Assembly: GCA_024663395.1 (NCBI GenBank)
Contig: JANFAH010000027.1
Coordinates: 802,234-866,233, forward strand
From: Pisolithus tinctorius
Taxonomy: Eukaryota; Basidiomycota; Agaricomycetes; Boletales; Pisolithaceae
DNA: 64,000 bases
Direction: 5' to 3'
Under the pieces are notes generated by a model. The model did no database searches and had not been told where the DNA came from. It saw only the letters and a program-made list of their open reading frames with translations. Within the stretch, counting starts at the first letter, position 1, and each line of letters starts with the position of its first letter. The position numbers were made by a program, and so were the translations under genes. Positions 35,952 through 48,816 of the stretch are shown here, piece after piece.

Positions 35952-36065
35952 GTAGCTGTCACAATTTTGGAAGAATGATAGATGAGATTGGTAAAAAAGA
36001 TGTTGCAGGGAGCAGGGAGGAAGGATCTGTATGCTTCATGGACCAGAGAGACTGAAATGACCACA

Positions 36066-36290
36066 TACAGTGGCTCACAAAATTGTCCCAATGTTTGAAT
36101 GTTTTTCATTAATCATGGTGTAGTCAGTGAACTATCATCATCCAGTCCATGGTGTTGGTGGATAGATCAAAGCAGCTGATAATGGCTCTCTCATGAGCCA
36201 TATTACATAATATTTGGATAACAACTGGTGACAGAATACCCAAATGAAAATGACAGTTCATTGGGACAATCTTGCAACTTTATGGTCTGC
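36066..36290. mobile_element. Possible Tc1/mariner-like MITE
   Basis: Begins TACAGTGGCTCACAAAATTG. ATTGTCCCAATG at 36082-36093 recurs inverted at 36259-36270. The start resembles Tc1/mariner ends, which insert at TA. No coding potential; the right boundary is unclear. Confidence 0.4.
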
Positions 36291-36379
36291 TAGGGATGCA
36301 GTCCTTGGGAAAAACATATAAAATGATCTAGGATGCTCATAAATGCTTACATCATGTATCATATATCATCACCCATCAT

Positions 36380-36690
36380 CAATAAGCTTCACATCCAGAC
36401 CTTCCTGGGCTCAGAGTAGCTTGGGATATTGAATTAAGTCCTCATCCATCCTTCTGTAGGCTGATAGCAGTCTATCCCTTCACAACCTCTCACTTTCTTG
36501 CTCCCTTCTTCATCAGGAGCACCCCCAACCCTCAGTGCTTGTCCTGGAGTGTTTTATCTTGCAACAACAGCCTGAATTAGATCTTCTGCCATCTAGGTAC
36601 CACATAGGCACACCACCACTCACTTCTACTGTCTTTTGTGTTGGTTTTGGTTGGTTTACACCACTGAACCTCACTTTGACTCAGACTGGA
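36380..36690. repeat. Inverted repeat arm matching 27590-27910
   Basis: Reverse complement of 27590-27910 with substitutions and small gaps. It shows that the palindrome reaches well inside the two GTPase copies and was split by the old retrotransposon. The surrounding 35957-37689 has no recognised gene. Confidence 0.65.
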
Positions 36691-38179
36691 CTTTGACTAT
36701 TAGTCTTGGCACAGCCTCCATGGCTGTCCTCACCTTGCTAATCATTCTAATACCTTATCAACCAGTCTGGCTTTGCATGCTTTACTCTGGACTGGCCTTG
36801 TGTATATAACCCCTGTGTTTACCTCATGGCACTTCAGTCAGAATATCAACAAAGTATTACCCTTGACTCTGTATTATCCTCTGAGCCTTCCAAATAGCTA
36901 AGACTAAGCCTTAAGCTATCCCCTGCCCTTGTTCCAGACCTCTCCCAGGCTTGCATAAGGGTGCAGCACATAAGCTGAGACCAAGGGAGGTAGATCCAAC
37001 CCTGGACCATCTTTCCCCTGTGTGTGCTCTTAGACCAGATGGTTTCCCATGCTACCAGACTTGTTCCCACACTCCTGGCCTTGACTCTGGATCTCCAGAC
37101 TTGGCCACTGTCTCCCAGCCTTAACTCTGGTCCACTGGACTTGGCCCCTGATGCCCAGACTTGAAGCCTGGTCACCCGAGGGTAGCCCCATACTTGACAA
37201 TGAGTGTGAGGCTGAGTCTGGTGGGGGTTGATGCATGGCTATGACAGGTTGTGACAGTAATGGTACACTCTTGGACTCTCATGCATTCTCCTTGTAGAAG
37301 GGGAGCTCTACATGGTTGATCAACTTGCTACTTGCCAATTGACTTGGACTGTGAGCATGAAGTTTGGACATAATGCAATACTCACTGTGATGCCTGCATT
37401 AACTGGTGAAATGCACAGAAAGCCAAAGCATACTACATCATTTCATAACAATTTCAAGACATACATAGTGAAGGCTAGGACCAATAATGCAAACAACATG
37501 CACAGGTACATATGTGTACAACTTGGGAAGTTAACTCCAACTGCTCCTCCAATAGTATGGATGTTCTTTTGTAAGATTTTTTTCAAATTAGCATGCTGGA
37601 AATAAAATCATCAGGAGGTTACAACCAAATGAAAATATGAACTAACAGCCTCAGTTGACTACTTGACAAACCAAATTGTCAATCACTTCCTACTTCCCCC
37701 TCTTTGCTGCACAAGATACATGGTAAGGTTTTGAGTGTGGAAGATATAGTGTCATACACAGTTGGTTCTCCTTTGCAATACCCACAAGGATGGGGCACAA
37801 GATTTCAACATTTTCACCATGCTCCTCAAAGGCTGCTTCAATGAGTTTATGAACATTGGCTTGGACAACTGATGTTTGATATTCTTTGACAGAAAGTGTG
37901 AAGTCCTGTGCCAAAGTCCTCCCTGTCTTTGCCTGCAACAAGAAGTATAAATTTTCAAGCACAAGCAATGTGCCTGAAGCAATGAGATACATCTGGGACT
38001 CCAAACACAAATGTCACTTACCAATTCCATGCTCAACAACACATTTCATTGAAGATATTGTTGGGGTGGCCAAGGAAAGCATTCCAGGGATTATATCTTG
38101 ATGATAAATAGAAGGCTATGACAGTACACATAAGCTACACTGTATATATTGGAGGGAGCAATAAGGAACTGAAACTTAC

Positions 38180-40664
38180 AACCTACATCATGTCCATGAA
38201 AGCAAATATGACATGAGAAGAGGTGGTCACAAACCAACTGTGAATCTAATCAGACTTCACTGTATGTCAAATTCAGACAAAGACTACTACATCCTACATA
38301 AAATGTATCAGTGGCTGTCAAAGATGCAGAATGGTGATGCTTACTAACATGCTGGTAGATGTGGTTGGGGACAAAAGGGTCAAAATGATATGCATAAAAG
38401 GTGCACATACATCCTGGAAGATTGGGTGAGACAAGAGATCTCAAATGCTTACATTAGTTAACCTCACCATCTACACAATATTGACAAACTAGTAAGAGAA
38501 TACAGACAGCAACTGAAACTTACTTGCTATGATTCCAATGGAGATACATGTAAAACAGTGAGTGTGCACCAACTGTCATCTGTTCATGGCTACACTCACT
38601 GCCTATGAATGCATCAAACTTGATCAGTGTGAATCCAGCACCAGCATCCATGGTTATACACACAGGCTATGGATGAGGTCCAACAAAGAAGCAGTGAACA
38701 GGTCAGCATCCATACACCATCACTTCTCAGCATTCCACTCACAAGCTACAAACCCAAATCCAACAAAGTATCAGTAAATATGGCCAGCACACCCCCCCAC
38801 CACCACCTGCAATGACTCCACTCACTGCCTATGAACCCAAGTGCAACAGAGTGGCAGAGAACACAGTTAGCAGGCATCCACTACCACCTGTAATAACTCC
38901 ACTCACTCCCTATGAACCCAAGTCCAACAGAGTGGTGGTGAACATAATCAGCATGCATGCACCACCACCACCATCACTCCACTCACCAGCTATGAACCCA
39001 GTGCAACATAGTAGTAGTGAGTGGCAGTGAACATAGTCAGGGTGCATCCAGCACTATATGCCATAACTCCACTCACTCCCTATGAACCCAAGTCCAACAG
39101 AGCAGCAGTGAACATAGTCAGCATCCATCCATCCACCACCACCACCACCACCACCACCAGGCATGACTCCACTCACCAACTATGAACCCAAGTCCAACAG
39201 GGTGGCAGTGAACATGGTCAGCATCTATCCTCCTGCACCATGACTCCACTCACTTGCCACTGAACCCAAATCCAACATGGTAGCAGTGAACATGGTCATC
39301 ATGCATCCACCATCACCTTCCATGACTCAACTCACCCACTATGAACCCAAGTCCAAGAGTGGCAGTGAACATGGTCAGCATGCATGCCCAACCATCTGCC
39401 ATGACTCCACTCACTCTCTATGAACCCAAGTGCAAGAGTGGCAGTGAACATGGTCACCATGATTTCCCAACCACCTGCTATGACTCCACTCACTTGCTAT
39501 GAACCCAAGTCCAACAGGATGTCAGTGGACATGGTCAGCATGGATGCCCAACCACCCACCATGACTCCACCCACTTGCTATGAACCCAAGTCCAACAGGG
39601 TGTCAGTGGACAAAGTCAGCATGCATTCACCACCACCTGCCAAAATGCCACTCACTGCCTATGAAACCAAGTCCACCAGAGTGGCAGTGAATGCAGTCAG
39701 CATGGATTCCCCACCACCTGCCATGATTTTGCTCACTGGCTTTGAACCCAAGTCCAACAGAGTGGTAGTAAACATAGTCAGCATCCATACCACCACCAGC
39801 CATGACTCCACTCACCAACTATGAATCCAAGTGCACCAGATTGATGGTGAACATGGTCAGCATGGATCCACCACCATCTTCCATGACCCACTCACTCCCT
39901 ATGAACCCAAATCCAAGATGGTCAACATGGTCAACATGCATTTGCAACCACCTGCCATAACTCCACTCACAAACTATGTACCCAAGTGCAAGAGTGGCAG
40001 TGAACATGGTCAGCATCCATCCAACACCACCTACCATGACTCCACTGACTTTCTATGAACTCAAGTTCAAGAGTGGCAGTGAACATGGTCAACATGCATG
40101 CACCATCACCTGCCATGACTGCACTCACCAACTATGAACCCAAGTCCATCATAGTGACATTGAACATAGTAAACATCCATGCACCACCACCTGCCATAAC
40201 TCCACTCACTCCCTATGAACTCAAGTCCAACATATTAGCAGTGAACACAGTCAGCATGCATGCACCACAACCTCCCATGACTCCACTCACAATCTATGAA
40301 CCCAAGGGCAACAGAGTGGCAGTGAACACAGTCAGCATGCATGCACCAACACCTCTCATGACTCCATTCACATACTATGAACCCAAGGCCAACAGAGTGG
40401 CAGTGAACATGGTCAGCATGCATCCTCCATCACCTCCCATGACTCCACTCACATTCTATGAACCCAAGTCCACCAGAGTGATAGTGAACATGGTCAGCAT
40501 GGATCCACCACTGTCTGCCATGTCTCTACTCACACACTATGAACGCAAGTGCAACAGAGTGGCAGTGAATATGGTCAGCATCCATCCTCCACCACCTTCC
40601 ATGATTCCACTCACTTCCTGCTGAACCCAAATCCAATGTGGTGGCAGTGAACATGGTCATGATG
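38180..40664 (-). repeat. Single-codon exon array of copy B, downstream part
   Basis: 33 micro-exons on the minus strand, from GAA 40615-40617 down to GTT 38180-38182. Repeat introns read GTGAGTGGAGTCATGG at the donor side and TTCATAG at the acceptor. One unit lost its usual acceptor and uses an AG 3 nt upstream, giving the 6-nt exon TGGCAA (39254-39259), still in frame. The last units are CAA 38524, ATG 38468, GAT 38411, CAT 38349, GAT 38291, TTG 38235 and GTT 38180, with unrelated introns of 52-59 nt. The final ATG, GAT, TTG and GTN exons correspond to copy A. Confidence 0.8.
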
Positions 40665-40669
40665 TGTCC

Positions 40670-41387
40670 TGTCATAACCGCGCGTTCGTCATAGGTCTTT
40701 ACTCACTCCGCAACCTTTTCCGCCGGTCATTCGTTCACTCCGCACCAACTCCGCCCACCTTCTATCGTCTACGAACCATCTCCACTCCGACTGTTGTCGG
40801 ACTTGTGTTACTCTCCTACCGGACCGAGCGGTCCGTTCTCTGAGGGGTCATGTGACTACCTTCGCAGTCAGGTACTCCGCAGCGCGCTCACCGCGTGGTC
40901 CAGCGCCTGGACTGTTTCCTTTTCTGGATGTTCTGTGTTACCCGTTCGTATGTCCTCCGTCTACCCTTCATTCCGTCGTCCAGGAAATTTTACTTGAAAA
41001 CTTATGAGTCTCCATATGTCAGTTCCGATTCCGGTTACTGTACCTCCGTAGTAGTATAAAAACATTACTGTACTCCGCTGTTCTTCAGTACGAATATCAA
41101 CTTAGTTCCTACTCCCTCTGATTCCGTCTTCTGTCTGTCGGAGTTATCTCCGACTCTCCGTCTGTACTCTCCCTCTGAAATACGAGGGCTTGAGATCGTG
41201 CAAGGGGGTAGCGCACGAGCTAAACCCGACGCCCTCACTCCAGCTCCGCCTTTGTCTCGGCGGTCTTCGTTCCTGCCGACACTCCGCTAGTCGGAGTTCT
41301 GTTCTTCTGTGTCGGACTTGCTTCCGGAACCCCTCCTCTAGACCTTATATAGCGTCGGAGTTGGTCGGAGTAGGCCCGGACTTGACA
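40670..41387 (+). repeat. 5' LTR of the younger retrotransposon
   Basis: 718 bp. Close to the 3' LTR, with scattered substitutions and several one- to three-base indels. A TATA-like motif (GTATAAAA) lies near 41055. Confidence 0.9.
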
Positions 41388-41447
41388 GTATATTCGTACT
41401 CACACTTGTACGATCTCCTTTTCTGTCTTCCAAAAACTTACGCCATT

Positions 41448-44400
41448 ATGGAACTCGAGCTCAATCCCAGAGAGAGGTCGCTGAGAACCTCGCTGTAGCG
41501 CTAGCTAATCCAGCGTCGACTTCCCTTCCGTCGTTCGAACAATTCCAATCTTTCTCCGCTCGACGCCGCTCTCGCGCTGAAGGCGAAAGCGCTTCAGCAA
41601 GCTGGTCGCTCCGACCTCCACCCACAACTTTCCATACTCCGTCTCCTCGATAACCGAGGTGATGGACCCGACCCCGACCCTGACTATCCTGATGGTGATC
41701 CCGAATGGCGGGGGCAGCGGTGACGGGGATGTCCCCGAAGACCCGGCTGAGCCGCCAGAGGATCCCCTCGTAGCTCTTGCTAGAGCTGTCCATGCACTTG
41801 CGCGGTCTAGTTCGCGCACTGGGGACTCCGCTCCGAAAACCAAAGTCCGCGAGCCTGACACCTTCGACGGCTCCGACCCCTAAGAAAGCTCCGCGAGTTC
41901 CTCGTTCAATGCGAGCTGAACTTCCAAGACCGCCCTCGCGCATTCCGCTCCGACAGAGCAAAAGGTTACCTTCGCTCAATCTTATCTTAAGGGTATGGCC
42001 CTGGCTTGGTTCGAGCCAGATTTGCTAAACCCCGACAACTATGACCGCCCGCTCTGGATGGACGACTACCATGAGTTCTTACAAGAGCTCACAACTAACT
42101 TTCGGTCCGCATGATGCCATAGCGGATGCCGTCCAACAACTCGAGAACCTACCATGAAGGATGGGTCTCGAATTACTAAATACGTCGTGGAGTTCAATCG
42201 CTGGGCTTCACAGGTCAAGGACTACGGTGTCGGTGCACTCCGCCACCGCTTCTATAGCGGACTTCCAGACCGCATCAAGGACGAGATCGCTCGCGTCGGA
42301 AAGCCTTCTACCCTCGCACAACTCCGCGAACTCGCTCAGACCATCGATGCGCGCTACTGGGAGCGCAAAGCAGAGATCTCGCGCACCACCAAGTCCGCCT
42401 CCGACAAGTCGCAGTCCTCCAACTCCGACAACAAAAGCTAAATCGTCGTCCTCCTCGTCCTCCGCTCCAAAGTCCGACGCCAAGGGCAAGGGCAAACAGA
42501 AAGATCCGCCCAAGTCCGACGCGTCCAAGTCCGATATTGCCCATCTTCTGGGTAAAGGATGGCAAACTCACCTCCGCTGAACGCCAGCGCAGGATGAAGA
42601 ATAACCTCTGCCTCTTCTGTGGCGAGGCTGGCCATTCCGCCAAGGACTGTCCCAAGTCCACCTCTCGCGCAGCCAAAGCCCGTGCAGCTATGGCTGAAAC
42701 TCCGCCTACTCCGCCTGCGGAGAAGGCAGAGTCAAAAAATTAGTCCGCTCCTCCAGGGAGCTCGCACAGCCTGGAGGAAGCGTTGAACCCAACTGTGCGC
42801 AACCGGACATCCGACTCAACGCGTCCGCTCTTTCTAGTCCCAATTCTTTACTTCCGTCTGTAACTCTTCCGGATTATTCTGTTGATACTGTTTCTGCGTT
42901 GATCGATTCTGGTTCTTCTCATTGCTTCGTAGACCCGTCTATAATCAAAAAATATGACATTCCTGTTTCCTCCGTTTCTCCGCCAATTCCGCTCCGCTTG
43001 TTTGATGGTAGTACAAATGCTGTCATTTCCCAAGAAGTAGATCTTTCCCTCCGCTTTCCTTCCGGCGATGTCAATTCCGCTTCATTTTATGTTACTCCGT
43101 TGGATTCTTCATGTTCGCTGGTATTAGGACACAACTGGCTCACCCGCTTCAATCCGTCGATTGACTGGGTACTGGGCAGTATATCGTTCAAACCATCGCT
43201 ACAGGGAATGCCGACAGCCCCAGGCGCCTTCGTCACCTTCCGCTGCGACCTCCGCTCCGGATCCGACACCCTCCGCTCCGTTTGCAGCTCCGACTGCATC
43301 TCCGACAGACTCGCCGCGCTCCGCTCCGCTCGTCTCACTCATCAATGCTGCTGCGTATGTCAGAGCCTGTGCTCTCCCTGGCTCTAGACAGTTCCGCTTA
43401 CAGCTCTCCGCTGATGATGTGAAGCTTCGTGCGTCCTCCGCTTCATCTCCGCCTCCTGACCTCTCCTCGGTTCCTTCTGAGTATCACGAGTTTGCCGACG
43501 TCTTTAGTAAAGACAAGGCCACTGAACTTCCGCCACACCGCTCGTTCGATCTCAAGATCGACCTCGAGGAAGGAGCTTCTCCGCCCATTGGTACAATCTA
43601 CTCTCTTTCTCCGCCAGAGCTTGAAGCTCTCCGCACCTTCATTGACGAGCATCTTGGCTACGGTTTCATCAAACAGTCCACCTCCGCTCACGGTGCCCCT
43701 GTCCTCTTCGTGAAAGAAGAAGGACGGTTCACTCCGCCTCTGCGTAGACTATCGAGGACTCAACAAAATCACGAAAAAAGATCGCTATCCGCTGCCGCTC
43801 ATCTCCGACCTACTCGACTCCCAAGCCGCGCTAAAGTCTATACCAAGATCGACCTCCGCCATGCCTATCATCTGGTCCGCATAGCAGACGGAGATGAATG
43901 GAAAACGGCTTTCCGCACTCGTTATGGTTCTTACGAGTGGCGGGTAATGCCATTCGGTCTGACTAATGCGCCTGCGGCCTTCCAGCGGTTTGTTAATAGC
44001 ATCTTTGCAGGACATGCTCGATGTCTGCGTCGTGGTATACCTCGATGACATCTTAATCTATTCGCAGGACATGGAGTCGCATCGCGAACACGTAAAAGAG
44101 GTACTCCGCCGCCTTCGAAAGCATGGTCTTTATGCCAAGCCAGAGAAGTGCGAGTTTCACTCCGACTCCGTCGAGTACCTCGGTTATGTTCTTTCTCCCT
44201 CCGGTCTCACCATGTCCGCTGAGAAGGTTCAGGCAGTCCGCGACTGGCCTGAGCCGCGGAAGGTGCGAGACATCCAGTCTTTCCTTGGTTTCGCAAATTT
44301 CTATAGACGATTCATTAATAACTACTCCGACATCGTCGTTCCGCTCACTCGCCTCACGCGAAAGGGTGCTCCTTGGAACTTTTCCGAGGAGTGCCGCTCC

Positions 44401-46462
44401 GCTTTCCTCCGCCTGAAGGATGCCTTCAGCTCCGCTCCCTATTCTCACTCATTGGGTCCCTGACGCTCCGCTTACAGTGGAAACTGACGCCTCCGACTAT
44501 GCCATTGCTGGCATTTTGTCGATCACCTGCTCCGACGGTGAACTCCGCCCAGTCGCTTTCTACTCCCGCACCATGACCGCGCCAGAACTCAACTATGATA
44601 CCCACGACAAGGAGCTGTTGGCTATCTTCGAGGCCTTCCGCCATTGGCGGCATTACTTAGAAGGCTCCGCCTTACCTGTCGACGTGGTGACGGACCACAA
44701 AAACCTTGAGTACTTTTCTACCTCTAAGGTTCTCACTCGTCGACAGGCCCGCTGGTCGGAGTACCTTTCCCAGTTTAATCTTTCCATCCGCTTCCGACCT
44801 GGCCGCTTAGGAGCCAAACCCGACGCACTTACGCGACGTTGGGACGTCTACCCAAAAGGGGGGGATAGGGACTACGCGCAGGTAAATCCTCACAATCTCC
44901 GCCCTATGTTTACACAGGAGCAACTCGCGTCGTCCCTCCGTACCACCACCCTCATGGCACCTGTGCTCCGCGCCGCCATGGTCTTCGATGTTGAGTGCTT
45001 GCACTCCGACATCATCTCCGCCCTACCATCCGATCCCTGTCTCCGCCAGCCATCTCCAACTCCGACTAAGCCTCGGTGGTCCCTGGACTCCGACGGTCTA
45101 CTCCGCCTTGACGGTCGTATCTTTGTCCCTGACATTGATGACCTCCGCCTTCGAGTGCTTCGGTTCAAGCATGATCATCCTCTAGCAGGCCATTTCGGGC
45201 AAAACCGCACCCTAGAACTCGTCCGCAGGGACTACGTGTGGCCCAACCTCCGCTCCGACGTGAAAGGAATACGTCAGGTCTTGCACCGCCTGTGGACGGA
45301 GCAAAACTCCGCGTCACCGCCCTTATGGTCTACTGAAGCAACTCCCCGTCCCAGAGAGACCTTGGAACTCCATCTCCATGGACTTCATCGAACACCTCCC
45401 CAACTCCGATGGCTACTCCGCCATACTCGTGGTAGTGGACCGCCTCTCAAAGCAAGCGGTGTTCATCCCCACCCACGACTCCGTCACCTCCGCCGAACTC
45501 GCTAAGCTCTTCCTACCCATGTCTTCTCCAAGCACGGAGTACCAGCTAATGTCACCTCCGACAGAGGTCCTGAGTTTCGTCTCACACTTCTTCCGCTCTC
45601 TAGGAAAGGCCCTTGATATGCGTCTTCACTTCACTTCGGGTTACCACCCAGAAGGCGATGGCCAGACCGAGCGAACGAACCAGACCCTCGAGCAGTACCT
45701 TCGTGTCTACTGTAACTACCAACAAGACAACTGGGCTGAGCTGTTACCTCTAGCGGAGTTCGCTTTCAACAACGCACCAAGTGCGACTACTGGAGTTTCT
45801 CCCTTCTTCGCTAACAAGGGATACCATCCAAACCTGTCTGTGGTCCCTGACCAAGACTTCACCTCTCCAAGGGCTCACGACTATGTCGTCGAGCTCTCCG
45901 CCCTTCATGACTTCCTCCGCTCCGAAATGTCCGCCGCTCAACAGCGCTACCAGGGTCCAGCAGATGCTAAACGCATACCTCCGCCTGAGTTCAAGGTCGG
46001 AGAACAGGCCTACGTCAAAGCCAAGTACTTCCGCTCCACTCGTCCTTCGGAAAAACTCTCCGAAAAGTACTTAGGTCCGTTCACCATCTTGGCCAGGCCA
46101 GGTACGCATTCTGTCACCCTTAAGCTCCCTGACTCTATGCGCTCGGTACATCCGGTCTTCCATGTCTCACAACTGGAAGCCGCAGCGGCTAACCCTTTCC
46201 CAAACCGACAACAACCTCCGCCTCCGCCAGTGGATGTCGATGGTGACCTTGAGTACGAAGTATCAGAGATACTCGACTCTAAGGTGGACCGCCGTCGCCG
46301 CCACTTGTCAACTCTTGTATCTAGTCCGCTGGGCTGGTTACGAGAACACCGACGAAGAAACCTCTTGGTTGCTTGCAACTGAGCTAGATCACGCTTCCGA
46401 CATAGTATCCGCTTTCCATGAACGCTATCCACACAAACCTGGCCCGTACCAACCTCCGCCAT
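41448..46462 (+). pseudogene. gag-pol of the younger retrotransposon, several frameshifts
   Basis: Recognisable parts in order. Gag KYVVEFNRWASQVKDYG (42180). Zinc knuckle [14 protein letters not shown] (42610). Protease ALIDSGSSHCFVDPS (42897). [21 protein letters not shown] (43850) with intact active site [12 protein letters not shown] (44035). RNase [16 protein letters not shown] (44480). Integrase [12 protein letters not shown] (45180), [14 protein letters not shown] (45375), SDRGPEFVSHFF (45558) and YHPEGDGQTERTNQTLEQYL (45650). Chromodomain YLVRWAGYENTDEETSW (46320). The frame changes at about 41.5, 41.9, 43.25, 43.75, 44.04, 44.46, 45.28, 45.53 and 46.3 kb. Catalytic residues are kept, so the breaks are recent or are sequence errors. 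Confidence 0.9.
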
Positions 46463-46994
46463 AATACTCCGCCCTACATAAACTTCCTCCGCTGGCCAAC
46501 TCCGCCCTCTTACCGAACTACCTTAAGTACTTTAGAATTTTCTCCGCTTATCCGTTTCACTTCTCAGAGTCACGAACAAAAATCACAAGTCTATCTCGTA
46601 GTAGTACAAAAATATACAAACTAAAGACAAAAAAAAAAAAAGAAAAGAAAAGAAAACAAAACTACTCTACTCTTCCATCGCTTGTTCTCCGCCACCCTCC
46701 TGTTCTTCACCGCCTTCCTGCTCTCCTTCGACTTCTTCCTCGTTATCCCCCTCCGCACCTTCATCCGCTTCCTCTCGTCTTGTCCTCCGCCGCCTCCGAC
46801 TGAGGCCTCTTCCATCCTCCTCCTGCGCGTTCGAACTCGGCCACTCTGGCCTCACGCGCATCCTCCCTTCTCCTCATCTCCGCCCACTCTGCCCAGGCGC
46901 GGTACAGCGCCCACTCGTCGGCGGTCCGCTCTGCAGCCTCCGCCATCCGCTCCGCTGCCTCTGCCCATCCTCTCGAAGGCACAGCGCAGCGGTC

Positions 46995-47459
46995 TCATGC
47001 GCTTCGGCCTGCCCTCTCCATGGCCTTGCAGCTGTCTTCTCCCTCTCCCCACTCCACCCACCGCGTGTGGACTCCCGCGCTGAGGGACCCTCGAGCGGGG
47101 TCGCTGGCTCGTCGCTTCTCCGCCTGACTCCACCCCCAGCTCGTATCAGCTCCTCCGTCTCCGTTCGCTCTTGCCTTCACCTTCCCTCGCGGCTTCTTCT
47201 TTTTTCTCCCCTCGGGAGCTTCCGGTACTGCCTCTTCTGCGAGGGTCCCGCCGCCGCCTCTTCCTGCATCCAACTGCAAGGTCTTCTTTTTGTTGGGACA
47301 GGGCACGCAGGCCTGCGTCTTGCCTTGCCCCGGCTCGCACGCCCCGCCGTCAGACTCGCTAATACAGCGAGTGCAGGGGGCTCTTTGGTCGCGGTGACCC
47401 ACCACGGAGGGCCCCATGGGACCTTCTGGGCGGTGTTGACATCGTACACCGCGCCGCAT
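46995..47459 (-). CDS. Antisense cysteine-rich ORF inside the younger retrotransposon
   Basis: Open frame of 154 codons opposite to the element, between the chromodomain and the 3' LTR. It contains APCTRCISESDGGAC followed by TQACVPCPNKKK, a CxxC pattern that could bind zinc, then a basic low-complexity tail. An upstream exon is likely: AG precedes the start and a donor lies near 47520. It may be an accessory protein of the element or a chance frame in GC-rich DNA. Confidence 0.4.
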   Translation of the reverse strand: MRRGVRCQHRPEGPMGPSVVGHRDQRAPCTRCISESDGGACEPGQGKTQACVPCPNKKKTLQLDAGRGGGGTLAEEAVPEAPEGRKKKKPRGKVKARANGDGGADTSWGWSQAEKRRASDPARGSLSAGVHTRWVEWGEGEDSCKAMERAGRSA

Positions 47460-48097
47460 AATCTAAGAAATAAAAGACTGCGAGTCAGCTCCGCCTGACT
47501 CACAGCACTTCCGCCACTCACCTCTCTGTGCGGCCTCGTCTCGCCTGGCCTGAGCCCTCTCCTCAGAGGCCCTCTTGCCTCTGCCTTTCTGCCTCCTCCT
47601 CTGCCGCCTTCTTCCTTCGGCCTCCTCTTCCTCCTCCGCTCTCTCCTCCGCTCCGCCTCCAACCTCTCCTCCTCCGCCTTCCGCCTCTTGGCCTCCTCAC
47701 GCTTGGCCTTGCGCTCTGCTTCGCGTTCTCTCTCTCTCCGCTCGGTCTCCTCTCGTGGGCGCGCCTTCTCCGCGGACTTCTCCCGACTCGGTGTCGGTGG
47801 AGTCGTCAGGTGAGGACGACCAGTTCTTCATCCGCAACTTGAGAAGTAGTCGCGGACGTGCCGGGGTTGCTGGGGGGTGTTGCTCTGGCGCTGGGAAGGC
47901 ATGATGATGGGAAGGAAAGGACGAAGGTTCAGTACCCTAACACGTGTTTTTAAGCGGTACTTCGAACTCCGACGGAGCTCCGCCGCGGCTAAAGCCATTA
48001 TCCTCGAGGCATCAAAAGTAATTTCAAATGATCAACTCGTGTTGATCTCGTTCCGTACATGCGGCCTTCAGGGGTTCAGGCCCTAAGGGGGGGGCAC

Positions 48098-48816
48098 TGT
48101 CATAACCGTGCGTTCAGTCATAAGTCCTTACTCACTCCGCAACCTTTCCGCCGGTCATTCAGCTCACTCCGCACCAACTCCGCCCAACTTCTGTCTGTTT
48201 ACGAACCATCTCCGCTCCGACTGCTGTCGGACTTGTGTTCCTCTCCTACCGGACCGAGCGGTCCGTTCTCTGAGGGGTCATGTGACTACCTTCGCAGTCA
48301 GGTACTCCGCAGCGCGCTCACCGCAGTGGTCCAGCGCCTGGACTGTTTCCTTTTCTGGATGTTCTGTGTTACCCGTTCGTATGTCCTCCGTCTACCCTTC
48401 ATTCGTCGTCCAGGAAATTTTACTTGAAAACTTATGAGTCTCCGTATGTCAGTTCCGATTCCGAGTTACTGTACCTCCGTAGCAGTATAAAAGCATGTAC
48501 TGTACTCCGCTGTTCTTCAGTACGAATATCAACTTAGTTCCTACTCCCTCTGATTCCGTCTTCTGTCTGTCGGAGTTATCTCCGACTCTCAGTCTGTACT
48601 CTCCCTCTGAAATACGAGGGCTGAGATCGTGCAAGGGGGTAGCGCACGAGCTAAACCCGACGACCCTCACTCCGCTCCGCCTTTGTCTCGGCGGTCTTCG
48701 TTCCTGCCGACACTCCGCTAGTCGGAGTTCTGTTCTTCTGTGTCGGACTTGCTTCCGAACCCTCCTCTAGACCTTATATAGCGTCGGAGTTGGTCGGAGT
48801 AGGCCCGGACTTGACA
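48098..48816 (+). repeat. 3' LTR of the younger retrotransposon
   Basis: 719 bp direct repeat of 40670-41387, following the polypurine tract at 48083-48094. Confidence 0.9.

Larger units (their letters stand above)
40670..48816 (+). mobile_element. Younger Ty3/gypsy chromodomain retrotransposon
   Basis: LTRs at 40670-41387 and 48098-48816, both TGTCATAACC...CTTGACA. Target duplication TGTCC at 40665-40669 and 48817-48821. A polypurine tract (AAGGGGGGGG) precedes the 3' LTR. It is inserted in a micro-intron of GTPase copy B, opposite to that gene's direction. Unlike its surroundings it is CpG-rich, so it arrived after the CpG loss. Domain order is gag, protease, RT, RNase H, integrase, chromodomain, followed by a 1.3-kb region with an antisense frame. 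Confidence 0.93.

Noticed and set aside
40055..40624. Open frame of seven 27-residue repeats (MTPLTxYEPK type), and similar frames at 38812-39824, 48790-49056 and on the minus strand at 23.2-25.8 kb
   Set aside because: These are the antisense of the intron-micro-exon array. The unit is about 81 bp, a multiple of 3, so antisense frames stay open by chance over a few units. They are broken often, have no start context, and the sense strand explains every conserved element as a splice signal.
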